A stretch of 9,998 nucleotides of DNA, taken from contig CAZIWJ010000130.1 of the NCBI GenBank assembly GCA_964542855.1, positions 1-9,998 of the forward strand, read 5' to 3'. The notes under the pieces are model-generated. The model did not search any database. It was not told where the DNA came from and saw nothing but the letters and a program-made list of their open reading frames with translations. Source of the DNA: CAZIWJ01 sp964542855. GTDB taxonomy: Bacteria; Bacteroidota; Bacteroidia; Cytophagales; Cyclobacteriaceae. The position numbers and the translations under genes were made by a program. Shown here piece by piece: positions 1 to 7,861 of this stretch; position 1 is the first letter of the stretch, and each line of letters starts with the position of its first letter.

Positions 1-345
1 AATTGGTGCCACTTCAATGTGAAACCCAAACCTTTTTTCTTCAAACGGATATATATTTAACCCGGTAGGAATCACCACACCGTCATCAATGTTTACCCGG
101 ATGCCAATGCCGGCGTAATACTCCACTATTTCTTTTTCTACGAACTGGTAGCTCACCATCAGTTCCGGTGAAAAGTTATCGATGGCAACGTTACCGGCAA
201 GCCGGAGTTCAGGAAGAACCCGGTCGTTTATTTGATATCCGACGCCAATAAATGACAAATTAGATAAGTGATAGTTCACTACCAGCTGGGCGTTAGCGGC
301 ATAACCGCTGGCACAAAAGAATAAGAACAGGGTAATTTTTTTCAT
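1..345 (-). CDS. Exported beta-rich protein, probable outer-membrane beta-barrel (partial, 3' end beyond window)
   Basis: This reading frame starts at an ATG at 345 and stays open for 115 codons to the window edge, so the C-terminus is missing. The first 20 residues look like a Sec signal peptide: MKK, then a hydrophobic stretch (ITLFLFF), ending in ANAQ, a typical signal peptidase I site in Bacteroidota. The mature part alternates polar and hydrophobic residues in short strands (for example LVVNYHLSNLSFIGVGY and PELMVSYQF) joined by turns with G, N and D. It has no long hydrophobic helix, which suits a small outer-membrane beta-barrel. I recognise no specific family. It lies 98 bases downstream of atpK on the same strand and may have its own promoter. 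The call of an exported protein is fairly safe; the beta-barrel call is inference from composition. Confidence 0.75.
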   Translation of the reverse strand, partial: MKKITLFLFFCASGYAANAQLVVNYHLSNLSFIGVGYQINDRVLPELRLAGNVAIDNFSPELMVSYQFVEKEIVEYYAGIGIRVNIDDGVVIPTGLNIYPFEEKRFGFHIEVAPI

Positions 346-443
346 GCCCAATGTTAATACAAATTGTTAATAACAGCCAAGTACTAACAAGCTTGCAGCA
401 AACAACGAGTACAACTTTTATCTACGGGTTTTTAACCCATGAA

Positions 444-908
444 TTATAGCAGCCCCCGGATTAAAAACAGGGCGGCAAACGCAATAATAGCATACAGTTC
501 AGGAAATACTGCCAGGATCAACGTGCGGCCGAAAACGTCGTTACCGGCCCCGATGCTATCGATGCCATTGGCACAAACCCTTCCCTGGTACCAGCCGGAA
601 AACAGCCCGGTTATCCCCAGGGCCAGCCCGCCACCCAGGATACCAGCCCCCTGCAGCATGGAAATGTCGGCCCCGATGATATCCTGCAAGATAAAGAAAC
701 CGGCAAAGCCGTAAAGCCCCTGGGTGCCGGGGAGGGCACTGAGAATAATGTAGGAACCAAACGATTCGGGCTTTTTGCGTAAGGCTCCAACGGTGGTCAT
801 GGCCCCGAGGGCCGTACCAATTATACTCCCGCATCCGGGCAAACCAATTAGTAAACCTACGCCAATAAAGGCTAAAACCAGCGGAGTAACAGATACATCA
901 GGTGTCAT
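444..908 (-). CDS. atpK: V-type ATP synthase subunit K (proteolipid rotor ring), sodium-type
   Basis: The 154-residue membrane protein forms the rotor ring that carries the coupling ion past subunit I. It has four hydrophobic helices at roughly 8-30, 51-74, 85-107 and 128-152, in two repeated hairpins, as in V-type rather than F-type c subunits. The first hairpin has the motif LPGTQGLYGF (59-68) and no membrane carboxylate. The second has Gln108 (YQGR) and the ion-binding Glu137 (PELYAI). Leu59, Thr62, Gln63, Gln108 and Glu137 match the sodium-site residues of Enterococcus hirae NtpK (L61, T64, Q65, Q110, E139) with a constant offset of two. One carboxylate per four helices is the usual state of ATP-driven pumps. 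It is the last gene of the ATPase operon and starts 10 bases after the atpI stop. That is the only gap in the operon. Confidence 0.95.
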   Translation of the reverse strand: MTPDVSVTPLVLAFIGVGLLIGLPGCGSIIGTALGAMTTVGALRKKPESFGSYIILSALPGTQGLYGFAGFFILQDIIGADISMLQGAGILGGGLALGITGLFSGWYQGRVCANGIDSIGAGNDVFGRTLILAVFPELYAIIAFAALFLIRGLL

Positions 909-918
909 GGCATGTTGT

Positions 919-2748
919 TTAGGATGATGGATACTTGAGTTTCTTTAAAGGGTTGTAGGGCAAGCCACCTCCCCTGAATTTAGCATTGTTATAAAATTCT
1001 ACAAAGGTCAGGCGCAGCGGGTGAACAAACGCACCCAGCGCGGCTAGCGCAAAGTTGAGGCCGTGCCCGAACAGCAGGAACAAGATAGCCGGAAATACAC
1101 CCCACCAGCCGGCTTCAATGATGCGCAGGCCAATATCATTAACCACCAGCCCTAATACGGCCGAGGCTACCCCCAACGCAAACAGGCGCACGTACGACAG
1201 CACATCGCCCAGGAACCCGGTAAAGATGAAAAAAAGGGGAAGAATACCACTGCCCAGCCGAATGAACCAGGCCTGCTTCAGATCGTGGGTGAACAGTACC
1301 AGTATAATACCCACCCACAGGGTAACCTGAGCGGGGAACAGGTAGGGCTTTGCAAATTCTAGCTCCTGCATCCCGCCCAGGAAAATAACCAGCAAGGCCA
1401 AAATAATGAGCAATTTACCCACCTGGGGTAATGCCGCCGGGAACCCCTCAAATTTCCATTTACCGGCTATTGCGGCCCCCAGCCCGGTGAAAATCTGCAC
1501 CACCCCGATCATTAGGGCTACATTAAAAGAATTCAATACCACCGACTGATCATCGGAGATGACAATTAAGCGAGCAAGCGCAGAAAAGAAGGGGCTGTTC
1601 TCCACCTCGCTGATTGATATACCAAAAAGGGTTCCTGATTTGGCAATTCCCATCAGGATAGTAACCAGCCCGAGCACCATACCCAGGTTGGCAATTCTGC
1701 GGGAGGTGATAAAACGGGCAGTGAAAGAGGCTACAAACAATACCAGTCCATATCCGGCATCGCCAAGGCAATAAGCAAAAAGGATTGGGTAAAATACAGC
1801 AACAAACGGCGTCAGGTCCATTTCCGCGTATTGTGGCAACTGGAACAACCGGGTTATGGGTTCGAACCAGCTTACGTAAGACTGGTTTTCCAGCTTAACT
1901 GGTACTTTGTCGTTGGGACCGGGGGCAGCCACTTCCAGGTATAGGTTTTGCTGCTGCAAGGTGCGTTTTACGGTGTTTTCCTGGCGGGCCGGGAACCAGC
2001 CGCTTAGGCGGATCAGCTTGCCTTTGGCCAATTCGTGAAAGCTGTTGCGGGCCTCTTCCTGTAGCAACTGGTACTGTACGTGCCGGGAATAATTCCGAAA
2101 GCTGCTGATGTTGGTTGCCCGTTTTTTTAACGTGTTTAACTTTTGCGTCTTGTCGCGGGAAAGGGCCACCAGTTGCTCTTCAATGGCGGTTAAATTTTTT
2201 TCCGGCAGCTGAACGGAAGTAAACGGTAAATCGGGTATATCCTGCTGGCTGAACAGGACAAAGTAAACTTGCCCGTTGCGCTCGTATACCGCTTCGGCTA
2301 CGGCTTCTCCGAAGTCAAAAGCCTGGAAAGCATTCTCTTCTCCCAGGAACAGTTGAACCTGTATGCCCGATTCATTCAGTTCGGCTATGCGTTCGGGGTT
2401 CCAGTCGCCCCACGGCAACAGCTTTTCCTGTTCTTTTTCCAGTTTATCCTGCTGCTGTTCCAGCCGATCCAGGTTTTTATGCAACCGGATAATTTCTTCC
2501 GGCCATGATTTGGGAATGGTGATGGGCGGCACACCTTCCAAATCTTCCTCGTCGGAGGAGTAGGGTTCCAGTAACTGGATGGCTTTATTAATCCGGCTCA
2601 GCTTTTCCCGCAGGTATACCACCCTTTCACTGCCCGGTATTTCTTCGGTAACCACGTGTACGGTACCCAGTTCCTGCAACTGTTCAATAACCTTTTCCCG
2701 GTCCTGGTGAAAGGCAAGTACCGCTATTTTTTTCATTGAGGTAATCAT
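919..2748 (-). CDS. atpI: V-type ATP synthase subunit I (membrane stator, a-subunit homologue)
   Basis: The 609-residue protein forms the ion half-channels next to the K ring and anchors the peripheral stalks. The N-terminal half (1 to about 305) is cytoplasmic. It opens with MKKIAVLAFHQDREKVIEQLQELG, has coiled-coil stretches around 85-110 and 185-240, and carries the family's GWFP motif at 250-253. The C-terminal half has about seven to eight hydrophobic helices between roughly 311 and 577. Family landmarks are GDAGYG (329-334), SYVRLFALG (518-526) and HPLRLTFVEFYN (576-587). Arg579 in the last motif is the expected channel arginine facing Glu137 of subunit K. The start overlaps the atpD stop by 4 bases (ATGA). 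Met5 is a possible alternative start, but the overlap favours the upstream one. Length is normal for the bacterial family. Confidence 0.96.
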   Translation of the reverse strand: MITSMKKIAVLAFHQDREKVIEQLQELGTVHVVTEEIPGSERVVYLREKLSRINKAIQLLEPYSSDEEDLEGVPPITIPKSWPEEIIRLHKNLDRLEQQQDKLEKEQEKLLPWGDWNPERIAELNESGIQVQLFLGEENAFQAFDFGEAVAEAVYERNGQVYFVLFSQQDIPDLPFTSVQLPEKNLTAIEEQLVALSRDKTQKLNTLKKRATNISSFRNYSRHVQYQLLQEEARNSFHELAKGKLIRLSGWFPARQENTVKRTLQQQNLYLEVAAPGPNDKVPVKLENQSYVSWFEPITRLFQLPQYAEMDLTPFVAVFYPILFAYCLGDAGYGLVLFVASFTARFITSRRIANLGMVLGLVTILMGIAKSGTLFGISISEVENSPFFSALARLIVISDDQSVVLNSFNVALMIGVVQIFTGLGAAIAGKWKFEGFPAALPQVGKLLIILALLVIFLGGMQELEFAKPYLFPAQVTLWVGIILVLFTHDLKQAWFIRLGSGILPLFFIFTGFLGDVLSYVRLFALGVASAVLGLVVNDIGLRIIEAGWWGVFPAILFLLFGHGLNFALAALGAFVHPLRLTFVEFYNNAKFRGGGLPYNPLKKLKYPSS

Positions 2749-3332
2749 ACGCCAGCGGTTTTGTTTTTCATGATTTTATGGGCTGCCTTGGCGATGTTAT
2801 TCTTGTCTTCCAGGAATCGCTTAATTTTAATGATTGCTTCACGGTAAGCCGGTATTTGTACTTTCTCGTACAGGTTTACCTTCTGGGTAGTTTTTTTTCG
2901 GGCCACCTGCAGCCGGGCCAGTTGCTGGCGCAATACGTCTACTTCCAGTTGTAGGCGGATCAGCACTTTCAGTTTTTCCAGGGCTACCGGCAGCCAGGCA
3001 ACCTCCTGCGAGGCACTGTAGGGAGCGGTTGTAAAACGTACGCTTTCCAGCACCGGGATTCTCACCCCTACCACATTGCGCTCGTGGTATTCTGCCTTTT
3101 CCAGGCGCAACACACCAGGAACGGCTACCCAGTGCCTGGCATAAGGCAGCATAAGCTCCTGCTGGCGGTTCAGTTCTTCCTCCTTTCGTTCCAGTTCGTA
3201 GCCGGTTTCCCGGGCTTCCTGCCGCAGGGCATTTTCCTTGTTCCGCAGAATAGGTAATGCCTTCTGCCTGATCTGCAGGTTACGGCGTATAGTTTGTAAA
3301 GCTGTTTTGTTATACTGAAACCGTTGAATCAT
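2745..3332 (-). CDS. atpD: V-type ATP synthase subunit D (central rotor shaft)
   Basis: The 195-residue protein is the central shaft that couples the A3B3 head to the membrane rotor. It has the expected two-helix antiparallel coiled coil. The N-terminal helix (about 5-62) begins with the family motif NKTALQTIRRNLQIR, followed by KALPILRNKENAL. The C-terminal helix (about 110-190) carries the conserved RKKTTQKVNLYEKVQIP stretch (145-161). The middle part (about 65-108) is the more variable globular region. Both ends overlap neighbours: the start lies 23 bases inside the end of atpB, and the stop overlaps the atpI start by 4 bases. The N-terminal family motif starts at residue 8, which supports this start in spite of the long overlap. 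Confidence 0.95.
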   Translation of the reverse strand: MIQRFQYNKTALQTIRRNLQIRQKALPILRNKENALRQEARETGYELERKEEELNRQQELMLPYARHWVAVPGVLRLEKAEYHERNVVGVRIPVLESVRFTTAPYSASQEVAWLPVALEKLKVLIRLQLEVDVLRQQLARLQVARKKTTQKVNLYEKVQIPAYREAIIKIKRFLEDKNNIAKAAHKIMKNKTAGV

Positions 3333-4677
3333 GTGCTTTTTCAGGTTGAGCAGTTACCCCGTTGGGCCAGTATTTGGTAATTAGGTTTTCTTTAATGCCC
3401 AGTTCGTACTTTTCAAAGTAGCGGGCCATCAGTTCCCAGCCGATGTCGAGCATTTCCTCTATGGAAATATTTACTTCAATCGACAAAATGCGCGAAGCGT
3501 ATTCGCGGGCGTATTTGAGGCAGCGGCGGTCGTAATCGTTCACATCGAACCCGTTTTCCTGCTTACTGCGGGCTTCCCGGGCGTCGGCGTACAGGCGGAT
3601 TAACGTATTCATTACCTGCGGATGGTCTTCGCGGGTTTTCTTGCCGATTACATTTTGTTTCAGCCTCGACAGCGAACGGAACGGATCTACGATGACCTTA
3701 CCTATTTCCGGGTCGCGGCGCAGATAAAGTTGCCCTTCGGTAATATAGCCGGTATTATCAGGAATGGCGTGGGTAATATCACCGTCGTTCAATGTGGTTA
3801 CGGCCATCAGGGTAATGGACCCCCCGTGGGGAAACTGCACGGCTTTTTCATAAATACGGGCCAGGTCGCTGTACAGCGAACCGGGCATGGCATCCTTGGA
3901 AGGAATTTGGTCCATTTTGTTGGCTACAATGGCCAGCGCATCGGCATAAAGCGTCATGTCGGTAAGTAATACCAGTACATTTTCCTCGCAGTCGTTGGCA
4001 AAAAACTCGGCTGCGGTACAGGCCATATCGGGTATGAGCAACCGTTCCAGCGGCGGGTTTTCTGTAGTATTTATAAAAGCCACTACCTTATCGAGAATGC
4101 CGGCATCGGTAAAGCGGTTTCTGAAGTACAGGTAATCATCGTACGACAGGCCCATTCCGCCCAGTACAATCCGGTCGGCACCGGCCCTCATGGCTACTTC
4201 TGCCAGCACATTATTGTAAGGCTGGTCCGGGTCGGCAAAAAACGGAATTTTCTGCCCGGTAACCAGGGTATTGTTCAAATCGATTCCTCCAATTCCGGTG
4301 CTAAGTAAAACAGAAGGGCGCGACCGGCGGGCCGGGTTTACGGCCGGCCCGCCGATGGTACGGATTTCGCCCTGCACGGGTCCTTTGCCGTCGAGGGGCA
4401 GCCCGTAGGCATTCAGAAAGCGTCCGGCCAGTAATTTACTTACCGGGAGCTGGGGCGGGGCACCACTGAATATCACTTCCGAATCGGTAGCAATTCCTTC
4501 CGTACCGGAAAATACCTGCAGCGTTACCTGGTTGCCCACTATGCGGATTACCTGCGCCGGCATGCCATCAATGTAAGCCAGTTCTTCGTAACGGGCGCCG
4601 GTAGCTTTTACGCTACAGGTAGCCCGGGTAATGTTGGTGATGTTGGTATATATTGGTTGAAAAGCTTTAGGCTTCAT
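3310..4677 (-). CDS. atpB: V-type ATP synthase subunit B (non-catalytic head subunit)
   Basis: The 455-residue protein alternates with subunit A in the A3B3 hexamer and completes its catalytic sites. The order is an N-terminal beta-barrel (to about 75), a nucleotide-binding-like core (about 80-350) and a helical C-terminal domain. The core has GIGGIDLNNTLVTGQKIPFF (128-147). The Walker A position is degenerate (ADPDQPYNN, 148-156) with no GKT, as expected for B subunits. Further landmarks are LVLLTDMTLYADAL (235-248), GSLYSDLARIYEKA (266-279) and DPFRSLSRL (331-339). Arg338 in SLSRL corresponds to the arginine finger supplied to the A-subunit site. The start overlaps the end of atpA by 11 bases and the stop overlaps atpD by 23. 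Length matches the family. Confidence 0.97.
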   Translation of the reverse strand: MKPKAFQPIYTNITNITRATCSVKATGARYEELAYIDGMPAQVIRIVGNQVTLQVFSGTEGIATDSEVIFSGAPPQLPVSKLLAGRFLNAYGLPLDGKGPVQGEIRTIGGPAVNPARRSRPSVLLSTGIGGIDLNNTLVTGQKIPFFADPDQPYNNVLAEVAMRAGADRIVLGGMGLSYDDYLYFRNRFTDAGILDKVVAFINTTENPPLERLLIPDMACTAAEFFANDCEENVLVLLTDMTLYADALAIVANKMDQIPSKDAMPGSLYSDLARIYEKAVQFPHGGSITLMAVTTLNDGDITHAIPDNTGYITEGQLYLRRDPEIGKVIVDPFRSLSRLKQNVIGKKTREDHPQVMNTLIRLYADAREARSKQENGFDVNDYDRRCLKYAREYASRILSIEVNISIEEMLDIGWELMARYFEKYELGIKENLITKYWPNGVTAQPEKAHDSTVSV

Positions 4678-6442
4678 CGGCTACGGTATTATCGGATTCG
4701 TATTCTTTTAACAGCTTTTGCAGATCATCATCGTACTGTTCATAATCGCGGGAAGGGTAGGCGACATAATTCATCTGCTTCATTTGGTTAATAATGCGTT
4801 TGAAATAATCGCTGATCTGCTCAAATTCAGTAAAAGCAAATTCGGTACGGCAAATGTCGAGCACTTTCATCAGCATCATCTTCTGCCGCTCTAGCGGTGC
4901 GTTAGCGTCTACCTCGTCGAATGAATCCTGCTGAATTAGTACAAAATCAATGAGTTCGCTGCGCCAGAACTGCACGTGGTAATCTATTGGAACGGCATCA
5001 TCGCCCAGGATACTGATCTGGTCGCGGGCCTCCAGCCCCATTTTCATCCGGTCGCGGGCTTCGCCAATCATACTGATCCAGTTTTCGTGGATTTCCGCTT
5101 TCGCGTACCGCTGAAATTCGGGGTATTCGAGGTACTTGGAATACGACGACTGCGGATCGATGGCCGGGTAGCGCTTGGCGTCGGCCCGTTGCTGGGACAG
5201 GGCGTAATAACAGCGGGCTACTTTTTTGGTCGATTCGGTAACCGGCTCCTTGAAGTTTCCCCCGGCCGGGGAAACCGTTCCCAGGAAGCTGAGCGACCCG
5301 CTACTCCCGTTATTCAGGATAACGTAACCCGCCCGGCTGTAGAAGTTAGCAATGGTTGAGCTTAAATCGACCGGAAAGGCATCCTGGCCGGGGAGTTCTT
5401 CCAGCCGGTTCGACATTTCCCTCAGGGCCTGCGCCCAGCGCGAAGTGGAATCGGCCTGTAGTAATACTTTTAGCCCCATGCTGCGGTAATATTCCGCCAT
5501 CGTCATGCCTACGTACACGGAAATTTCACGGGCGGCAACCGGCATATTCGAAGTGTTGCACACAATGGTAGTGCGTTCTTTCAGTTTCCGACCGGTACGC
5601 GGATCGATCAGTTCAGCAAATTCGGTGAAGATTTCTACCACCTCATTGGCCCGTTCCCCGCAGGCAACCAGGATAATAACATCGGCATCGCAATATTTGG
5701 CAATCGATTGCTGCAATACGGTTTTCCCGGTTCCAAACGCTCCCGGAATGTAGCCGGTACCCCCTTCCGCCAGCGGGGTAAAGGTATCGAATACCCGCAG
5801 GCCGGTTTTCAACAGGGTGAAGGGCCGTAACTTCTCCCGGTATGCCCGAATAGCCTGCTTCACCGGCCATTTCTGCACCATAGTAACCGGGTGGATGTGC
5901 CCTTCTTCATCTTTCAGTTCAGCAATTGTGTGGTTAATGGTAAAGTCGTTTTCCGGGCTTACCGAGGTAACAGTGTAAGTACCGGGAAAAGAAAAAGGGA
6001 CCATAATTTTATGATCGATCCAGTTTTCCCTGGCGTTGCCCAGCCAGTCGCCGGCTATTACGGTATCGCCGGGTTCAACCAGCGGGGTGAAGGGATAGAA
6101 CACATCTTCGTCGAGTGCGGCAGTTACTTCCCCGTCTTTCAGGAAAACCCCGCCCATTTTTTCCAGGTCGTTCTGCAGCCCGTCGTAGTTTTTCGACAAA
6201 ATACCGGGGCCTAAATCAACGGTTAGCGGCTCGCCGGTAAACTCAACTTTCATGCCTACGCGGATGCTGCGGGTCGATTCAAATACCTGGGCCGAAGCAG
6301 TATGGCCGCGGACCTTAATTACTTCGGCCCGAAGGTGGGTTTCGGGGCTTAAAATGTTACAAATTTCATTCTGGGCCACCGGTCCGTCGGCAGCTACGGT
6401 AACCAGGTTGGCAACGACGCTTTGAATGGTTCCTGTGGTCAT
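4667..6442 (-). CDS. atpA: V-type ATP synthase subunit A (catalytic)
   Basis: The 591-residue protein is the catalytic subunit that hydrolyses ATP in the A3B3 head. The N-terminal barrel (about 1-75) is followed by the V-type-specific non-homologous insert (about 110-190, including GDWLGNARENWIDHKIMVPF). The Walker A loop is GAFGTGKT (234-241) with catalytic Lys240. The catalytic Glu lies in CGERANE (Glu263). Other motifs are LLQADSTSRWAQALREMSNR (327-346), with the Walker B aspartate region, and GTVSPAGGNFKEPVTEST (388-405). A helical C-terminal domain follows. The Pro/Ser of the common GPFGSGKT loop are Ala/Thr here, which should leave nucleotide binding intact. The start overlaps the preceding DUF2764 gene by 4 bases (ATGA). 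The C-terminus ends acidic (DNTVADEA). Length is normal for the family. Confidence 0.98.
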   Translation of the reverse strand: MTTGTIQSVVANLVTVAADGPVAQNEICNILSPETHLRAEVIKVRGHTASAQVFESTRSIRVGMKVEFTGEPLTVDLGPGILSKNYDGLQNDLEKMGGVFLKDGEVTAALDEDVFYPFTPLVEPGDTVIAGDWLGNARENWIDHKIMVPFSFPGTYTVTSVSPENDFTINHTIAELKDEEGHIHPVTMVQKWPVKQAIRAYREKLRPFTLLKTGLRVFDTFTPLAEGGTGYIPGAFGTGKTVLQQSIAKYCDADVIILVACGERANEVVEIFTEFAELIDPRTGRKLKERTTIVCNTSNMPVAAREISVYVGMTMAEYYRSMGLKVLLQADSTSRWAQALREMSNRLEELPGQDAFPVDLSSTIANFYSRAGYVILNNGSSGSLSFLGTVSPAGGNFKEPVTESTKKVARCYYALSQQRADAKRYPAIDPQSSYSKYLEYPEFQRYAKAEIHENWISMIGEARDRMKMGLEARDQISILGDDAVPIDYHVQFWRSELIDFVLIQQDSFDEVDANAPLERQKMMLMKVLDICRTEFAFTEFEQISDYFKRIINQMKQMNYVAYPSRDYEQYDDDLQKLLKEYESDNTVADEA

Positions 6443-7197
6443 GAAGTAGGTTGATTTAGAATTTGCTCGATCATTACATCCAGGGTATACCGATCCTGCT
6501 GCTGCCGGGTCCAGGATTCCAGCCCGGTGTGTAGTATTCGGATGGTGTAAACCAGCACCCGGTTTAGGTTGAAAAAGGAAAAACGCACCTCATCTTGCAG
6601 GGCAGCTTCGTAAATTCGTGCTCGCTGTTGCATCAGCTTTTCCGGGTCTCCTTCCGGCAGTAACTCCAGCCAGTTATCGGTGTAGGGGTAATCCTGCCGG
6701 TCCAGCCAGTCAGTTCGGGAAGCAACAAACCATTCCCTGTTTTCATCGTCGGGCTGCTCGCCAAAGTGAAGGCCAGTAAGGGTTTTCATTACCTTATCCT
6801 GCTGAATAAAAAGGTTGAGTAACGCATGAGGTTTCATTTCCTGCAAATACAGTTTGTGCAGGCGGGTAAGCAGGGATTTGCGGTTGGGTTCTAACTGGTC
6901 GTCGGTATATTGCTCCAGGAATCGTTGCAGGTAGGCAGGAAAGTCTTCCGGGTTTTCCCGGTACCTGGTTAACCGGTTGGGGTTATAAAACCCGAAAGGC
7001 AGGAAAGGACGCTCGTCGTTCAGCAAGATACGCACCAGGTTTGCGTGATCTTGCGGGTACAGCAGGTAACGCCAGGCGTAGGCATCGGCTGCTTTCAGGT
7101 TGTTATGAATATGCTCCAGCGTTTCGCTGATTTCTTCTACCGGAAGCCTGGGGTCCGGCTCAGGCAACGAAGCAACAAGGTAATAGTACTGGCTCAT
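6439..7197 (-). CDS. DUF2764 family protein, V-type ATPase operon gene 'X' (candidate subunit C analogue)
   Basis: The 252-residue soluble protein has no signal peptide or membrane helix and is mostly predicted helix, rich in aromatic and charged residues. The N-terminus YYYLVASLPEPDPRLP is the hallmark of the DUF2764 family. That family is known from the same place, between E and A, in reduced V-ATPase operons of Bacteroidota, spirochaetes and chlamydiae. Near the C-terminus, FFNLNRVLVYTIRIL (208-222) loosely recalls the final helix of archaeal/V-type C (d) subunits, where a conserved Tyr sits in a similar setting. The operon has no recognisable C, F or G gene. A structural role in the stalk, possibly replacing C as the adaptor between shaft and K ring, is therefore an attractive but unproven inference. 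It overlaps atpE and atpA by 4 bases on each side (ATGA), so strong translational coupling is likely. Confidence 0.85.
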   Translation of the reverse strand: MSQYYYLVASLPEPDPRLPVEEISETLEHIHNNLKAADAYAWRYLLYPQDHANLVRILLNDERPFLPFGFYNPNRLTRYRENPEDFPAYLQRFLEQYTDDQLEPNRKSLLTRLHKLYLQEMKPHALLNLFIQQDKVMKTLTGLHFGEQPDDENREWFVASRTDWLDRQDYPYTDNWLELLPEGDPEKLMQQRARIYEAALQDEVRFSFFNLNRVLVYTIRILHTGLESWTRQQQDRYTLDVMIEQILNQPTS

Positions 7198-7793
7198 GTC
7201 AGCGGCTGGTTTCTGAACAGGATGTTGCGGGTACGTTCTTCCAGGTAAGGTTCAAGAAATTTGCTAAAAGCTTCGGGGGTAAAATCGAGGGCCAGCCCGG
7301 CATCGGTTTGCATAATGCGGAATCCCGTATGGGGGAAATTTTCTCCGTTTACCCGCAGGTATTTTACCATATCAGCGTCGAGGGTTTTTTTAATTTCCTC
7401 CTCCAGTTCGGCCGGAACAAAAACCTCCAGTTTATCGCGTTCCTGCCAGGCTTCCACCAGCCGGGTAATTAGCTGTTGCAGGAAAGCCGGATCACTAAAG
7501 CTCTGATCCAGCGGTTTCACCAGCAGGTGCTCGCTGAGTAAGTGACGCAACTGTATTTTCAGATCGGAAATAGCCTGTCGCCCTTTTAAACGGATATCGG
7601 CTTGTACGCTCCTTTTTAACTGTTCACTATCTTCCCTGGCTTTGTCGCGGATGTTTTGTGCTTCTTTCCGGGCCCCGGCAAGTATTCTTTTCTTTTCCTC
7701 CTCCGCTTCTTTAAGTAGCTCATCGGAGGCTTTACGGGCCTTTTCTACACCTTCCTGATAAATTTTTTCACTGAGTGCATCGAGTGAATTCAT
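7194..7793 (-). CDS. atpE: V-type ATP synthase subunit E (peripheral stalk)
   Basis: The 199-residue protein is a peripheral stalk that holds the head to subunit I. Residues 8-90 are a long, highly charged helix rich in Lys, Glu, Ala and Arg (for example KASDELLKEAEEEKKRILAG). It resembles the E/G-type stalk coiled coil. The C-terminal part (about 98-199) is a mixed globular domain with ITRLVEAWQERDKLEVFVPAELEEEI, as in the V-type E family. Identification rests on this architecture and on being first in the E-X-A-B-D-I-K order. No separate G/H partner is encoded here, so E may pair with itself or with a gene elsewhere. It is the first gene of the operon, so its promoter should lie in 7794-7900. 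The stop overlaps the DUF2764 start by 4 bases. Confidence 0.9.
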   Translation of the reverse strand: MNSLDALSEKIYQEGVEKARKASDELLKEAEEEKKRILAGARKEAQNIRDKAREDSEQLKRSVQADIRLKGRQAISDLKIQLRHLLSEHLLVKPLDQSFSDPAFLQQLITRLVEAWQERDKLEVFVPAELEEEIKKTLDADMVKYLRVNGENFPHTGFRIMQTDAGLALDFTPEAFSKFLEPYLEERTRNILFRNQPLT

Positions 7794-7838
7794 ACCTGGC
7801 TGTTTTTCAGAAAGTTCGGTAATGTAACGAGCCTATGA

Positions 7839-7854
7839 AGTGATTTACGTCATA
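7839..7854. promoter_or_regulatory. Candidate Crp/Fnr-type operator upstream of the ATPase operon
   Basis: AGTGA-TTTACG-TCATA matches 8 of the 10 fixed positions of the Crp-type palindrome TGTGA-N6-TCACA. Its centre lies about 53 bases upstream of the atpE start, in the only sizeable gap ahead of the operon. A Crp/Fnr-family regulator could link ATPase expression to energy state. A single imperfect site in A+T-rich DNA can occur by chance, and I found no convincing Bacteroidota -33/-7 pair beside it. Confidence 0.25.
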
Positions 7855-7861
7855 TTACTTT

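Noticed and set aside
426..438. Small hairpin GGGTT-TTT-AACCC just after atpK as a terminator
   Set aside because: The stem is only 5 bp and no T-run follows on the minus strand, so a terminator for the operon is not supported.
556..834. 92-codon minus-strand frame inside atpK
   Set aside because: It overlaps atpK in another frame. atpK has the full set of proteolipid motifs, so this is a shadow frame.
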